NCBI GenBank assembly: GCA_001797695.1
Contig: MGQD01000056.1
Span: 1 to 29,507 of the forward strand
DNA: 29,507 nucleotides
Direction: 5' to 3'
From: Deltaproteobacteria bacterium RBG_13_49_15
GTDB taxonomy: Bacteria; Desulfobacterota; Desulfobacteria; Desulfobacterales; UBA2156
In this document: in pieces, positions 14,320-22,385 of the stretch
Position numbering within the stretch: the first letter of the stretch is position 1
Layout of the letters: each line of letters begins with the position of its first letter
The notes under the pieces: generated by a model
Told to the model about the DNA's origin: nothing
What the model saw: the letters and a program-made list of their open reading frames with translations, nothing else
Database searches by the model: none
Position numbers and translations under genes: made by a program

Positions 14320-15829
14320 AGTTTTTTTAGTGGGAGCCGGGCCCGGAGATCCGGGCCTGATTACGGTCAAAGGGCTGGAATGCATTCGAAAAGCCGATGT
14401 GATCATTTACGACTACCTCGCCTCTCCATCTTTGTTGGCCAGTGCCGGCAACGATTGTGAGCTCATCTATGTAGGAAAAAAGGGAGGAGAACACATCCTT
14501 CCTCAGGATGAAATCAACGATCTCATCCTCAAGAAAGCAAAGCAGGGACTGATAGTTACACGCCTCAAAGGAGGCGATCCGTTTATTTTCGGCCGGGGAG
14601 GGGAAGAGGCGGAGGTCTTATCTGAAGCCGGAATATCCTTTGAAATCGTTCCGGGTGTAAGCTCCGCCATTGCGGCGCCGGCTTATTCCGGAATTCCGCT
14701 AACTCACCGTCAGTTCACTTCCACCGTAGGGTTTGTGACCGGCCATGAGGATCCGCAAAAAGAAGAATCGAGTATTAACTGGAGTGCTGTTGCAAAAGGG
14801 ATGGGGACGCTTGTTTTTCTAATGGGCGTTAAAAACCTTCCTAAGATCACCTCGAAGCTGAAGGAAAACGGCCTGCCCGGCAGGACACCCATCGCAATCG
14901 TCCAATGGGGTACAACCCCGCAACAGGTCACCGTCTCGGGGACCCTGGACACCATTGAAGAGACCGCTCGCGAAACCGGTATCAAGGCGCCGGCCGTCAT
15001 TTGCATCGGTGAAGTGGTCCGATTAAGGGAAAAGCTGAGATGGTTCGAAATCCGGCCGCTCTTTGGGAAGCGTGTGGTGGTGACTAGGGCGAGAGAGCAG
15101 GCCAGTGATCTGGTTCTTGCCTTATCGGATTTGGGCGCCGAATGTTTTGAATGCCCTACCATACGGATCGCCCCGCCTGATGATATCTCCCTTCTCGATC
15201 AGGCCATCGAACGGCTTGAGGGGTACCACTGGCTGATTTTCACCAGTGTTAACGGTGTGGCCGCTTTTTTCGAAAGGCTTTTTCTCAAGGGAAAAGATGT
15301 CAGAGCGCTTGGAGGGCTTAAAACAGCCGTTATCGGCCCGGCAACCCAAAGGAAGCTTTTTGAATTCGGCCTGAAAAGCGACCTCATTCCGGAAAGCTTC
15401 ATGGCCGAATCAATTATCACAGCTTTTTCGAAAGAAGATGTCAAAGGAAAAAAAATCCTTCTTCCTCGTGCCAAAGGAGCCCGCTCCGTTCTTCCCGCCG
15501 AGCTGAGCCGAATGGGGGCCGTCGTGGATGAAATCATCTCGTATGGCACCCGGGCGGTCGGTGAAAACGCACCCTTGGTTATCGAGCATCTTGAAAATAA
15601 AGCGGTCGATCTAATCACCTTTACAAGCTCATCCACGGCAAAGAACTTCAAGTCTTTTATCCCGGAAAACCGGTTTGAATCCCTGATGAGAGGGGTCGCC
15701 GTCGCCAGCATCGGCCCGATTACAACGGAAAGCGCGGAAAAGCTGGGTTTTAAGGTTCAGATTACGGCCGAAACATTTACCATCCCAGGACTAGTCGACG
15801 CCATTTGCCGGCATTACAGGAAAAAATGA
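14309..15829 (+). CDS. uroporphyrinogen-III C-methyltransferase / uroporphyrinogen-III synthase fusion
   Basis: A 506-residue bifunctional enzyme. Residues 1-~245 are a SUMT/CobA methyltransferase: VGAGPGDPGLITVKG at the N-terminus, KGGDPFIFGRGGEE, and EIVPGVSSAIAAPAYSGIPLTHR. Residues ~250-506 are uroporphyrinogen-III synthase (HemD): KRVVVTRAREQAS, the FTSVNGV and FTSSST segments and a final IPGLVDAI helix. Together the halves close hydroxymethylbilane to uroporphyrinogen III and methylate it to precorrin-2, the branch to sirohaem (needed by sulfite reductase), to cobamides and to the sirohaem-dependent haem route used by sulfate reducers. This fusion is common in anaerobes. It starts inside the hemC stop region, so hemC and this gene are translated together. 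Confidence 0.95.
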   Translation: MNGKVFLVGAGPGDPGLITVKGLECIRKADVIIYDYLASPSLLASAGNDCELIYVGKKGGEHILPQDEINDLILKKAKQGLIVTRLKGGDPFIFGRGGEEAEVLSEAGISFEIVPGVSSAIAAPAYSGIPLTHRQFTSTVGFVTGHEDPQKEESSINWSAVAKGMGTLVFLMGVKNLPKITSKLKENGLPGRTPIAIVQWGTTPQQVTVSGTLDTIEETARETGIKAPAVICIGEVVRLREKLRWFEIRPLFGKRVVVTRAREQASDLVLALSDLGAECFECPTIRIAPPDDISLLDQAIERLEGYHWLIFTSVNGVAAFFERLFLKGKDVRALGGLKTAVIGPATQRKLFEFGLKSDLIPESFMAESIITAFSKEDVKGKKILLPRAKGARSVLPAELSRMGAVVDEIISYGTRAVGENAPLVIEHLENKAVDLITFTSSSTAKNFKSFIPENRFESLMRGVAVASIGPITTESAEKLGFKVQITAETFTIPGLVDAICRHYRKK

Positions 15830-15866
15830 AAGCGCCGGCTTAAATCTCCAGCAAACGGGAATCGCT

Positions 15867-16844
15867 TTGAATTTCATAAAAAAGAACTGGTTTCTTCTTG
15901 CGTTGGCGGCCGTTTGTGCGATCACCATCGTGGAGACCGGTGCAAGGCTGGCTCAGGCGGGGAACTGGTGCAAGTCCAAACATGGGGCGGATGCCGTTAT
16001 TTTTCTCATATTTCTGGCGACAGGCCTTATTCTCAAGACCGAAAAAATCAGGGAAGGAGTGGAGGATATCAAGGGAATTGCCATTACCCTCACGATCATT
16101 TTTGTTATTGCTCCTGGGGCGGCCTATGCCATCGCCTTGCTCCCTTTGGATCCCGGAATTAAAATCGGGCTGTTTCTGGTCGCCATCATGCCTTCAACCT
16201 TAACGAGCGGGGTTGTTATGACAGGCGCTTCGGGCGGGAATATGGCCAATTCGCTCCTCATTACCATCATAGGGAACGGACTGAGCATCATCACCATCCC
16301 GCTCACTTTGACAATCCTGCTGGGTATCGGAGGAGAGAGCCAGTCGGTTCCCATTCAAAAAGGAACAATGATGGTGCAGATCGCCCTTCTTGTCATGGTT
16401 CCTCTCCTGATAGGCCTGGTGCTGCGGCCAAAGAGATTGAACCTTGACCGGTGGTTCCAGCGCATGATCCCTGTTTTCAACCAATGCATGATTCTAGTAA
16501 TTGTATGGATGGCTCTGTCCGGCGCCAGAGAGGCGGTGCTCGGCGGGGGCGCCCGGACGTTTCAGATCCTTATCCTTTCCTTTCTGTTTCACGCGATTTT
16601 ATTGGCGGTTGCCTTTATTTCAGCACGCCTTTTCAGAATCGGACCGGGAAAAAGGGAAAGCATTATTTTTATGGGAGGGCAGAAGACCCTGCCGCTTTCG
16701 GTTTTGCTGCAAACGACACTATTCCCTCAATATGGCTTATCGCTTGTTTTTTGCGTCATCCACCATTTTGTGCACCTCATGATGGATGGATATCTGGTCG
16801 GCCGCTTTAGAACTTCTGCTCATTATAAAACTCAGCGGCGCTGA
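15867..16844 (+). CDS. bile acid:sodium symporter (SBF-like) family transporter
   Basis: A 325-residue polytopic membrane protein with about nine or ten hydrophobic segments. It matches the SBF-like branch that includes YfeH/Rch1: early ADAVIFLIFLATGLIL, the discontinuous-helix motif MPSTLTSGVVMTGASGGN near residue 110-127, and the second one FMGGQKTLPLSVLL near 272-285, where ions or substrate are expected to bind. The substrate is unknown; family members carry organic anions or affect calcium homeostasis. TTG start with ACGGGA upstream. The last 38 bases overlap the end of the aldo/keto reductase gene on the other strand. No metabolic link to hemC-cobA is evident. Confidence 0.87.
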   Translation: MNFIKKNWFLLALAAVCAITIVETGARLAQAGNWCKSKHGADAVIFLIFLATGLILKTEKIREGVEDIKGIAITLTIIFVIAPGAAYAIALLPLDPGIKIGLFLVAIMPSTLTSGVVMTGASGGNMANSLLITIIGNGLSIITIPLTLTILLGIGGESQSVPIQKGTMMVQIALLVMVPLLIGLVLRPKRLNLDRWFQRMIPVFNQCMILVIVWMALSGAREAVLGGGARTFQILILSFLFHAILLAVAFISARLFRIGPGKRESIIFMGGQKTLPLSVLLQTTLFPQYGLSLVFCVIHHFVHLMMDGYLVGRFRTSAHYKTQRR

Positions 16845-17844
16845 AGAACCGTTCATAGTTTCGCTTGTTGAACCAGCTTAAATATTCCTCCTCCGGTCTC
16901 GTCTCCTCTTCAAGAGCATGCCACACATCTTCCGGCATATCCCAATCGGAAGAGAGCATGTTTTCTTCGAGCTGTTCCAATTTTCTGACACCGATGATGA
17001 CAGAGGCGACGATCTTCCGTTTCAAAGGCCATGCAATTGCCAGCCTCGTCATGGAAATGCCGCATTCAGATGACACCTTTTCCAAAATTTGAGCTGTTTT
17101 CAACCCTTTAGCATGCCAGAACCTGGGCCCATCGACCTGGGTGCGGAAAAAATGACGTGTCCCCTCAGCCGGCTGGGTCATCCCCTTGTATTTACCGCTG
17201 AGAAGACCTCCTCCTAAAGGGCTGTAACATAAAAGGCCGATGCCGTGGTCCGAAATGGCCGGAATAATCTCTTTTTCCGGTTCCCGATGGATCAGATTGT
17301 AAACGTGCTGAGCGGCTATAAATTTTTCCAAATTCATTCGGGCGGATATTCCGGCGGCTTTGGCGATCTGCCATGCGAAAAGATTGCTGCAACCCAGATA
17401 GCGGACTTTGCCCTGCCTGACAAGGTCATCCAAAGCGCGAACGGTTTCTTCGAGTGGGGTAATGGGATCAGGACCGTGGATATAATAAAGATCAATATAA
17501 TCGGTTTTCATCCGCCTCAAGCTCCCTTCACAGGAAGCGATGACGTGTTTTCGGGAAAGGCCGTATCGGTTTGGTTCCTTACCCACGGGAAAATAACATT
17601 TTGAGGCGATGATTATTTGGTCCCGGGGGATCTGAGACATCATGTTTCCAAGGATTTCTTCTGATTTTCCCCCGGCATAGATATCGGCGCAATCCAGAAA
17701 ATTACCTCCGGTATCGAGATATTTTTTTATGATGGAATGGGCTTCTATTTCATCGCATCCCCAGTCAGGAGTGCCGAAGGTCATGGTTCCGAGGCTGATC
17801 CGGGAGACAAGGAGTCCGGATTTTCCTAAAAAACGATATTTCAT
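16807..17844 (-). CDS. aldo/keto reductase
   Basis: A 345-residue NAD(P)H-dependent oxidoreductase of the AKR superfamily, TIM-barrel fold, cytoplasmic. The catalytic tetrad is complete: D51 and Y56 (FLDCADIY), K82 (IASKCY) and H123 (YYIHGPD). The typical AKR strands follow: VRYLGCSN, CYSPLGGGLLSGKY and the C-terminal coenzyme helix region VIIGVRKLEQLEEN. The start is the ATG at 17844, preceded by a near-perfect AAGGAGGTGAAA; the open frame continues a further 110 codons upstream but without family similarity and across the promoter. It probably reduces small aldehydes or ketones. Convergent with the SBF transporter gene, divergent from lipB. Confidence 0.93.
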   Translation of the reverse strand: MKYRFLGKSGLLVSRISLGTMTFGTPDWGCDEIEAHSIIKKYLDTGGNFLDCADIYAGGKSEEILGNMMSQIPRDQIIIASKCYFPVGKEPNRYGLSRKHVIASCEGSLRRMKTDYIDLYYIHGPDPITPLEETVRALDDLVRQGKVRYLGCSNLFAWQIAKAAGISARMNLEKFIAAQHVYNLIHREPEKEIIPAISDHGIGLLCYSPLGGGLLSGKYKGMTQPAEGTRHFFRTQVDGPRFWHAKGLKTAQILEKVSSECGISMTRLAIAWPLKRKIVASVIIGVRKLEQLEENMLSSDWDMPEDVWHALEEETRPEEEYLSWFNKRNYERFFSAAEFYNEQKF

Positions 17845-17877
17845 TTTCACCTCCTTGAGAAAGTAGATTGATCTTTT

Positions 17878-17906
17878 AAAATAAAATATCAGAAGCGTTA
17901 TGTCAA
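17878..17906 (-). promoter_or_regulatory. candidate sigma-70 promoter for the aldo/keto reductase gene
   Basis: Read on the minus strand, a perfect TTGACA (17901-17906) is followed after 17 bases by TATTTT (17878-17883, four of six matches), about 35 bases before the start codon. Confidence 0.5.
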
Positions 17907-17980
17907 CCAGGCAGCATTGTGGAACCGACGATTGCTTGGCTTTATGGAGAAGTCGGATGTTTTTGCCTATCTTTTCCATT

Positions 17981-18008
17981 TTGAATGATACACGTTTTGT
18001 GGTAGAAT
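17981..18008 (+). promoter_or_regulatory. candidate sigma-70 promoter for lipB-lipA
   Basis: TTGAAT (17981-17986) and TAGAAT (18003-18008) are 16 bases apart and lie about 45 bases upstream of the lipB GTG. The -10 matches the consensus at five of six positions. Confidence 0.5.
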
Positions 18009-18051
18009 GATCGATCTTTCGATAGGTTAACGCAACCCAAAAGGAGCCCTT

Positions 18052-18786
18052 GTGAAGCTTTTGGTCGCCAAGATGGGGATGACGGATTACCAGAAGGCGC
18101 TTATCATTCAGGAAGCGCTGTTCCGAAAGCGCCAGCGCGAAGAAATAAGGGACATTATCCTTCTTCTGGAGCATCCGCCGACACTGACTCTGGGGTTGAG
18201 AGGGAAGGAATCAAATATTATTGCAACAAAGGCACAACTGAAGTCCTGCGGAGTGAAAGTGTTCAAAATTTACCGCGGGGGGGATGTGACCTATCATGGC
18301 CCCGGCCAACTCGTTGGATATCCCATCTTGAATCTGATCCAACATGGAAAAGACATCCGGCAATTTATATGGAACATTGAAGAAATCTTTATCCGCTTGT
18401 TGGATGAAGAATATGGACTTGAAGCCGGAAGAATGGACAAATATACAGGGGTTTGGGTAGGAAATGAGAAAATTACAGCTATCGGATGTTCGATCCGGCG
18501 CTGGGTGACCATGCACGGATTTGCCTTCAATGTGAATACCAATCTGGACCATTTTAAGTGGATCAATCCGTGCGGGCTAACGGATAAAACGGTCACATCA
18601 CTGCAACAGCGGATCGGCCGTCCATTGGATATGGAGTGTGTGTATGCACAGGTCGTCACCTACTTTACCCGACAGTTTAAAATGCAGGCTGAGATCATCA
18701 ATCAAGCAGCATTAACCGAATTGACGGAAAGCGAAAAAAATGAATCAGAAGAAACCGGAGTGGCTGAAAGTCAAATTGCAGGGTGA
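18052..18786 (+). CDS. lipB: lipoyl(octanoyl) transferase
   Basis: A 244-residue cytoplasmic acyltransferase that moves octanoate from acyl carrier protein to the lipoyl domains of dehydrogenase complexes and GcvH. Recognised by RGGDVTYHGPGQLVGYPI (75-92), GNEKITAIG with the catalytic K140 and the acyl-accepting C174 in INPCGL; these match K135 and C169 of E. coli LipB. GTG start with AAGGAG five bases upstream. The last ~30 residues are a Glu/Ser-rich tail encoded where the gene overlaps lipA by 47 bases, so LipA should be made by coupled translation. Confidence 0.95.
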   Translation: MKLLVAKMGMTDYQKALIIQEALFRKRQREEIRDIILLLEHPPTLTLGLRGKESNIIATKAQLKSCGVKVFKIYRGGDVTYHGPGQLVGYPILNLIQHGKDIRQFIWNIEEIFIRLLDEEYGLEAGRMDKYTGVWVGNEKITAIGCSIRRWVTMHGFAFNVNTNLDHFKWINPCGLTDKTVTSLQQRIGRPLDMECVYAQVVTYFTRQFKMQAEIINQAALTELTESEKNESEETGVAESQIAG

Positions 18787-19600
18787 AAAAGAGATCCACG
18801 AGGTCCGGACGATGCTGGAACGATTTTCGCTGCATACGGTTTGCGAAGAGGCCCGCTGTCCGAATATCATAGAATGCTTCGGGAGAAAAACAGCCACGTT
18901 TATGATTCTCGGCAACATCTGCACCCGCAACTGCACCTTTTGTAACATCACCCCGGGGCGCCCCCTAAGCCCTGATCCGGATGAGCCCTTTCATGTCGCT
19001 CAGGCGGTTCGGGGATTGGAACTGAAACATGCGGTCATCACCTCCGTTACCCGGGATGATCTTGCCGACGGGGGGGCGTCCCATTTTGCCAGGGTCATTG
19101 AGGAGATTAAAAAACTTGATATGCAGATTCAGATCGAAGTGCTTGTACCGGATTTTAAGGGGGATCAGGAAGCCTTGCTTCAGGTTGTCCTGGCAAAACC
19201 TCAGATCATCAACCATAACGTGGAAACGGTCCCAAGATTATATCCAAGCGTGCGGCCGGAGGCCGACTATCCACGTTCGCTTCAATTGCTGAAAAGGGTC
19301 AAAAACAGAGATCGCGATCTATTCACAAAATCCGGTTTGATGCTGGGGCTGGGCGAAGAAAGAGATGAAGTGCTCAGTGTTTTCGATGATTTGCGAAATG
19401 TGGAATGCGATTTTTTAACAGTTGGTCAATACCTGGCCCCTTCGAATCAACATCACCCGGTTATCGGTTTTGTCCATCCGGATATTTTTGAAGAGTATCG
19501 GATTGAAGGTCTGAAAAGAGGATTTAAGCATGTGGCTTCAGCGCCTTTGGTCAGAAGCTCTTACCATGCGGAACAGGCAATACAACGGTTAATGTTTTGA
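18740..19600 (+). CDS. lipA: lipoyl synthase
   Basis: A 286-residue radical SAM enzyme that inserts two sulfur atoms into protein-bound octanoate. Both 4Fe-4S sites are present: the sacrificial auxiliary cluster cysteines C35, C40 and C46 (CEEARCPNIIEC) and the radical SAM cysteines C61, C65 and C68 (CTRNCTFC). The conserved RSSYHAE near the end supplies the Ser ligand of the auxiliary cluster. Together with lipB it forms the endogenous lipoylation pathway. It converges on the lplA gene with only 7 bases between the stops, placing lipoate synthesis beside the lipoyl-dependent gene run to the right. Confidence 0.96.
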   Translation: MNQKKPEWLKVKLQGEKEIHEVRTMLERFSLHTVCEEARCPNIIECFGRKTATFMILGNICTRNCTFCNITPGRPLSPDPDEPFHVAQAVRGLELKHAVITSVTRDDLADGGASHFARVIEEIKKLDMQIQIEVLVPDFKGDQEALLQVVLAKPQIINHNVETVPRLYPSVRPEADYPRSLQLLKRVKNRDRDLFTKSGLMLGLGEERDEVLSVFDDLRNVECDFLTVGQYLAPSNQHHPVIGFVHPDIFEEYRIEGLKRGFKHVASAPLVRSSYHAEQAIQRLMF

Positions 19601-19607
19601 AGTCTTC

Positions 19608-20669
19608 TCAGGCTTTCTCTCCGGTATCGAACAGCATGACCCAGTCGTCGATGGATATTCCCGGCGTTTCAACGGAATGGTCCGAGTAGAATGCATCGAT
19701 CAGGGCTTTGAATTCCGAGCGTTTTGCTCCTTCAAACATGGATTCGAGAATCCGGACGGCATCCGGCGGATAGCAGAAGAAATCGCCTGAAATGGAAACC
19801 CCGGCAAATCGATCCTCGTGAATTTCGAAATCCGCTCGTATCAGTCCGCCATTTCCCTTATGAACCTTTTGGAAGAGGTGAACCCCGTCGCGGATCTTAA
19901 GTTTTAGACTAGAGATTCTGCTTTGGATTTTCGTCAGCCACGCATCGCTTTCCATGATGTCGCGAAGCTCATCCATTTTATTCCGTACCGGTTCATCGAG
20001 TGGTCTTGGGTTAAGCGGCCCCAGGAGTTTTGAAAATTCCTCGATCATCATCTCGTTCAGCCGGTCTTCATTCCATTTTATGGCGTTCTCTTCGCCCAAC
20101 TCCTGTCGGATGGTTGAAAGGTTCTCTTTAAGTGTCCGGTAAACTTTGTCGCGGAACTTTTCATCCGGCACTTTCAAAACATGAGCCATCATGTCATGGT
20201 TGAAATCCACGATGAGATTTCCCACAAACACGACAGAAGGGCCGATTTCTCCTACACCGCTTCCGCTGATTTTCCGATTTCCGGCAATAACATCGTTTAT
20301 GGGTTTATATTCGGCGGCAATTCCCAGCCGGCGATAAACATGGATCGCCGGCTGGAGGAATTTTTTATAAAACATCTCTTTTGAAGCGGGAATGCGCGGA
20401 TCATCGCGTTTTAGAATCATCTGGAAAAAGAGCTGATTCCCGTCGAGGTAAACCGCGCCGCCACCGACATCGCGACGGAACATCGGAATCCGATGGCTCC
20501 GGCAAAAATCAACGTCCACCTCCTTGAAAAGGTCCTGATGAAATCCGATACAGACATAAGGGCTTCGCGGAGAGAGCAGGATCAGGCCTTCACGGCCGAG
20601 CTTGGCCATGGCATGATAGACGAGTTGGGAATCATCCCAGGATTGTTTTCCAAGAAGATATAAATCCAT
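19608..20669 (-). CDS. lipoate-protein ligase A family protein
   Basis: A 353-residue member of the BPL/LplA family, which adenylates free lipoate and attaches it to a target lysine, or transfers lipoyl groups between proteins. The family core is present: RRDVGGGAVYLDGNQ (65-79), NDVIAGNRKISGSG with candidate catalytic K133, and a C-terminal accessory domain (about 250-353) with IRADFEIHEDRFAGVSISGDFF, as in full-length bacterial LplA. It is the last gene of the minus-strand run, 25 bases after the HdrD-like gene. It is therefore a good candidate for loading the GcvH-like lipoyl protein three genes upstream or the E2 lipoyl domain. Confidence 0.9.
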   Translation of the reverse strand: MDLYLLGKQSWDDSQLVYHAMAKLGREGLILLSPRSPYVCIGFHQDLFKEVDVDFCRSHRIPMFRRDVGGGAVYLDGNQLFFQMILKRDDPRIPASKEMFYKKFLQPAIHVYRRLGIAAEYKPINDVIAGNRKISGSGVGEIGPSVVFVGNLIVDFNHDMMAHVLKVPDEKFRDKVYRTLKENLSTIRQELGEENAIKWNEDRLNEMMIEEFSKLLGPLNPRPLDEPVRNKMDELRDIMESDAWLTKIQSRISSLKLKIRDGVHLFQKVHKGNGGLIRADFEIHEDRFAGVSISGDFFCYPPDAVRILESMFEGAKRSEFKALIDAFYSDHSVETPGISIDDWVMLFDTGEKA

Positions 20670-20694
20670 GAAACTTAGGTGTTACCTTTTAGGC

Positions 20695-21885
20695 TTAATG
20701 ACTCTCCATGGCTTTTCTGACCAATTGGACGATATCCATAACTTCCAGAGAGATCTTGTTGCGCTTAACATAAGCGGTGATGGTTCTCACACACTGCTGG
20801 CAGGAGGTAACCACGCTTTGGGCGCCGGTTGACAAAATTTCTTCTACTTTGAGCTTGGCGATTTTACCGGCCAACTCCGCGTCCATCATTTCCAGGTTGC
20901 CGCCGCCGCCGCAGCATCGACAATTTTCTTTGTTCCGGGGGAGTTCAATCAGCTTTATTCCGGGGATTGAACGGATGATCTCGCGGGGCGGATCAAAAAC
21001 GCGTGCTCCCCGGCCTAGGTCGCACGGGTCATGGTAGGTAACCGTCATGGGAAGTGATTTGAATTCTAGATTTTTTGACCGCACGAGTTTAAGCAAAAAC
21101 TCCGTGACATGGGTGAGCTCAATTTCTGCATGGTAATGATCACGCCACATCTGATAGCAGGACGGGCATGCAAAAATGGCGGTTTTAGCTCCCATTGCTT
21201 TTACCGAAGCCAGATTATGCTCTCTGAGCTCATCGAACATTTCCATGAACCCGGCTCCAAGCAGCGGGAAGCCGCAGCACCATTCCTCTTGGCCAAGGAG
21301 TGCAAAATCGACTCCTCCGGCATCCAGTATTTCTGCAAGTGCAATCGGTATTTTCTGAGCCAGCGGAAAATAGGAAGCCACACACCCGGTAAAGAAAATC
21401 ACTTCAGCCTGTTTTTTCAGGTAGCTGTCATCCCGGGGATGCCGCATATCAGCCACCCAATCCGCCCGCTCGGCGTTATCTTCTGCAAAAACATTGCGGC
21501 TTTGAGAAAGGTTTTTTCGGATCATGTCGATTTTTTGAGGGAAGGCGTCGGAATGGGCGAGATCCCGGCGCAAGGAAAACCATATCTCCTTTAGGCGTAT
21601 CCCCAGGGGGCAGACCTCTTGACAATTTCCGCAAAGGGTGCATCGGAAAACCGTATCAGCGTATTTCTTCCGGTCTTCTTGGGAAAGAGCTTTCCGGCCA
21701 AGCAGTTTCTGTAAGAGGCTGGTTTTTCCCTTCAGGTTCTCCCTTAATCGGCTCAGTCGATATACGGCGGAAAGCCTGCCGTCGGTTGCTGCCAAGGCTG
21801 CCGGGCATGCTTCAGCACATAAACGGCAGTTCGTGCAGGCGTCCATTTCCAGAAGCTGGCGGATAGTGTAGTCAGGCTTTTCCAT
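20695..21885 (-). CDS. HdrD/DsrK-like iron-sulfur protein with two CCG domains
   Basis: A 396-residue cytoplasmic iron-sulfur protein. The N-terminal half has two ferredoxin motifs, C17/C20/C23/C27 and C82/C85/C88/C92, for two 4Fe-4S clusters. Two full CCG domains follow: C168, C203-C204, C240/C243 and C288, C324-C325, C362/C365, the pattern that binds the noncubane 4Fe-4S clusters of heterodisulfide reductase HdrB/HdrD; C322 is extra. Relatives include DsrK, TmcB, HmeD, GlpC and lactate-oxidation proteins. It has no membrane segment, but next door is a NarI-like cytochrome b domain, the usual partner of DsrK/HdrD proteins. Lying directly after the GcvH-like gene (32 bases), it may oxidise or reduce the lipoyl disulfide. 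Inference beyond the family call is mine. Confidence 0.88.
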   Translation of the reverse strand: MEKPDYTIRQLLEMDACTNCRLCAEACPAALAATDGRLSAVYRLSRLRENLKGKTSLLQKLLGRKALSQEDRKKYADTVFRCTLCGNCQEVCPLGIRLKEIWFSLRRDLAHSDAFPQKIDMIRKNLSQSRNVFAEDNAERADWVADMRHPRDDSYLKKQAEVIFFTGCVASYFPLAQKIPIALAEILDAGGVDFALLGQEEWCCGFPLLGAGFMEMFDELREHNLASVKAMGAKTAIFACPSCYQMWRDHYHAEIELTHVTEFLLKLVRSKNLEFKSLPMTVTYHDPCDLGRGARVFDPPREIIRSIPGIKLIELPRNKENCRCCGGGGNLEMMDAELAGKIAKLKVEEILSTGAQSVVTSCQQCVRTITAYVKRNKISLEVMDIVQLVRKAMESH

Positions 21886-21917
21886 TTGGCGTATTTTGCT
21901 TTTGGCTAAAATTGAGT

Positions 21918-22340
21918 TTAGGTTTTAGCAAATTTTTTAATATCCGCCAGGATCCATTTTCTGATGGCGTCCGGCCCATGGATCAACATAGACAGCTCGG
22001 CTTTATCTGAGGGTTTGATTTTGAACATCCACCCTTTTCCATAGCAATCCTGATTGATAAGTCCGGGGGTATTTTCCAGTTCGTCATTCACTTCAACGAG
22101 CTCTCCGGTGACCGGTGCGTTGATTTTGCCAAGCCATTTCCCTGACTCGACCTTTGCGAATCGTTTTCCGGCGGTGAGCGTTTTTCCGGGTTCCGGAAGT
22201 TGCACATAAACGATCTCCCCGGCAAGCTTTTGGGCAAAATCATCCATGCCCATCATCAGTAGAGCTCCTTCTTCTTTGACCCAGCAGTGACCCTCTTCAT
22301 AATATCGGTCTTCGGGCATGTTGTAACCTTCGATATCCAT
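21918..22340 (-). CDS. GcvH-like lipoyl carrier protein
   Basis: A 140-residue protein with the H-protein fold: PEDRYYEEGHCWV at the N-terminus, DFAQKLAGEIVYVQLPEPG in the middle, and a lipoylation hairpin ESGKWLGKINAPV with K68 as the expected lipoyl lysine. Canonical glycine-cleavage H proteins read ESVKAASD here, so the hairpin is divergent. No gcvT or gcvP is present; instead it lies between a multiheme cytochrome/b fusion and an HdrD-like protein and close to a lipoate ligase. This resembles the way LbpA lipoate-binding proteins accompany sHdr complexes. I infer an electron or group carrier rather than glycine cleavage. Start chosen by GGAGGAGGG just upstream of the ATG. Confidence 0.85.
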   Translation of the reverse strand: MDIEGYNMPEDRYYEEGHCWVKEEGALLMMGMDDFAQKLAGEIVYVQLPEPGKTLTAGKRFAKVESGKWLGKINAPVTGELVEVNDELENTPGLINQDCYGKGWMFKIKPSDKAELSMLIHGPDAIRKWILADIKKFAKT

Positions 22341-22385
22341 AATCTCCCTCCTCCAGTGTATAAAAACCTTATTATCGGATTGTTC

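Noticed and set aside
17845..18174. 110-codon N-terminal extension of the aldo/keto reductase
   Set aside because: The family starts at the ATG at 17844, which has a near-perfect ribosome binding site; the extension crosses the promoter region and the lipB start.
20695..21885. Selenocysteine-containing CCG protein, as in some HdrA/HdrB-associated genes
   Set aside because: All CCG cysteines are ordinary Cys codons and the frame is uninterrupted.
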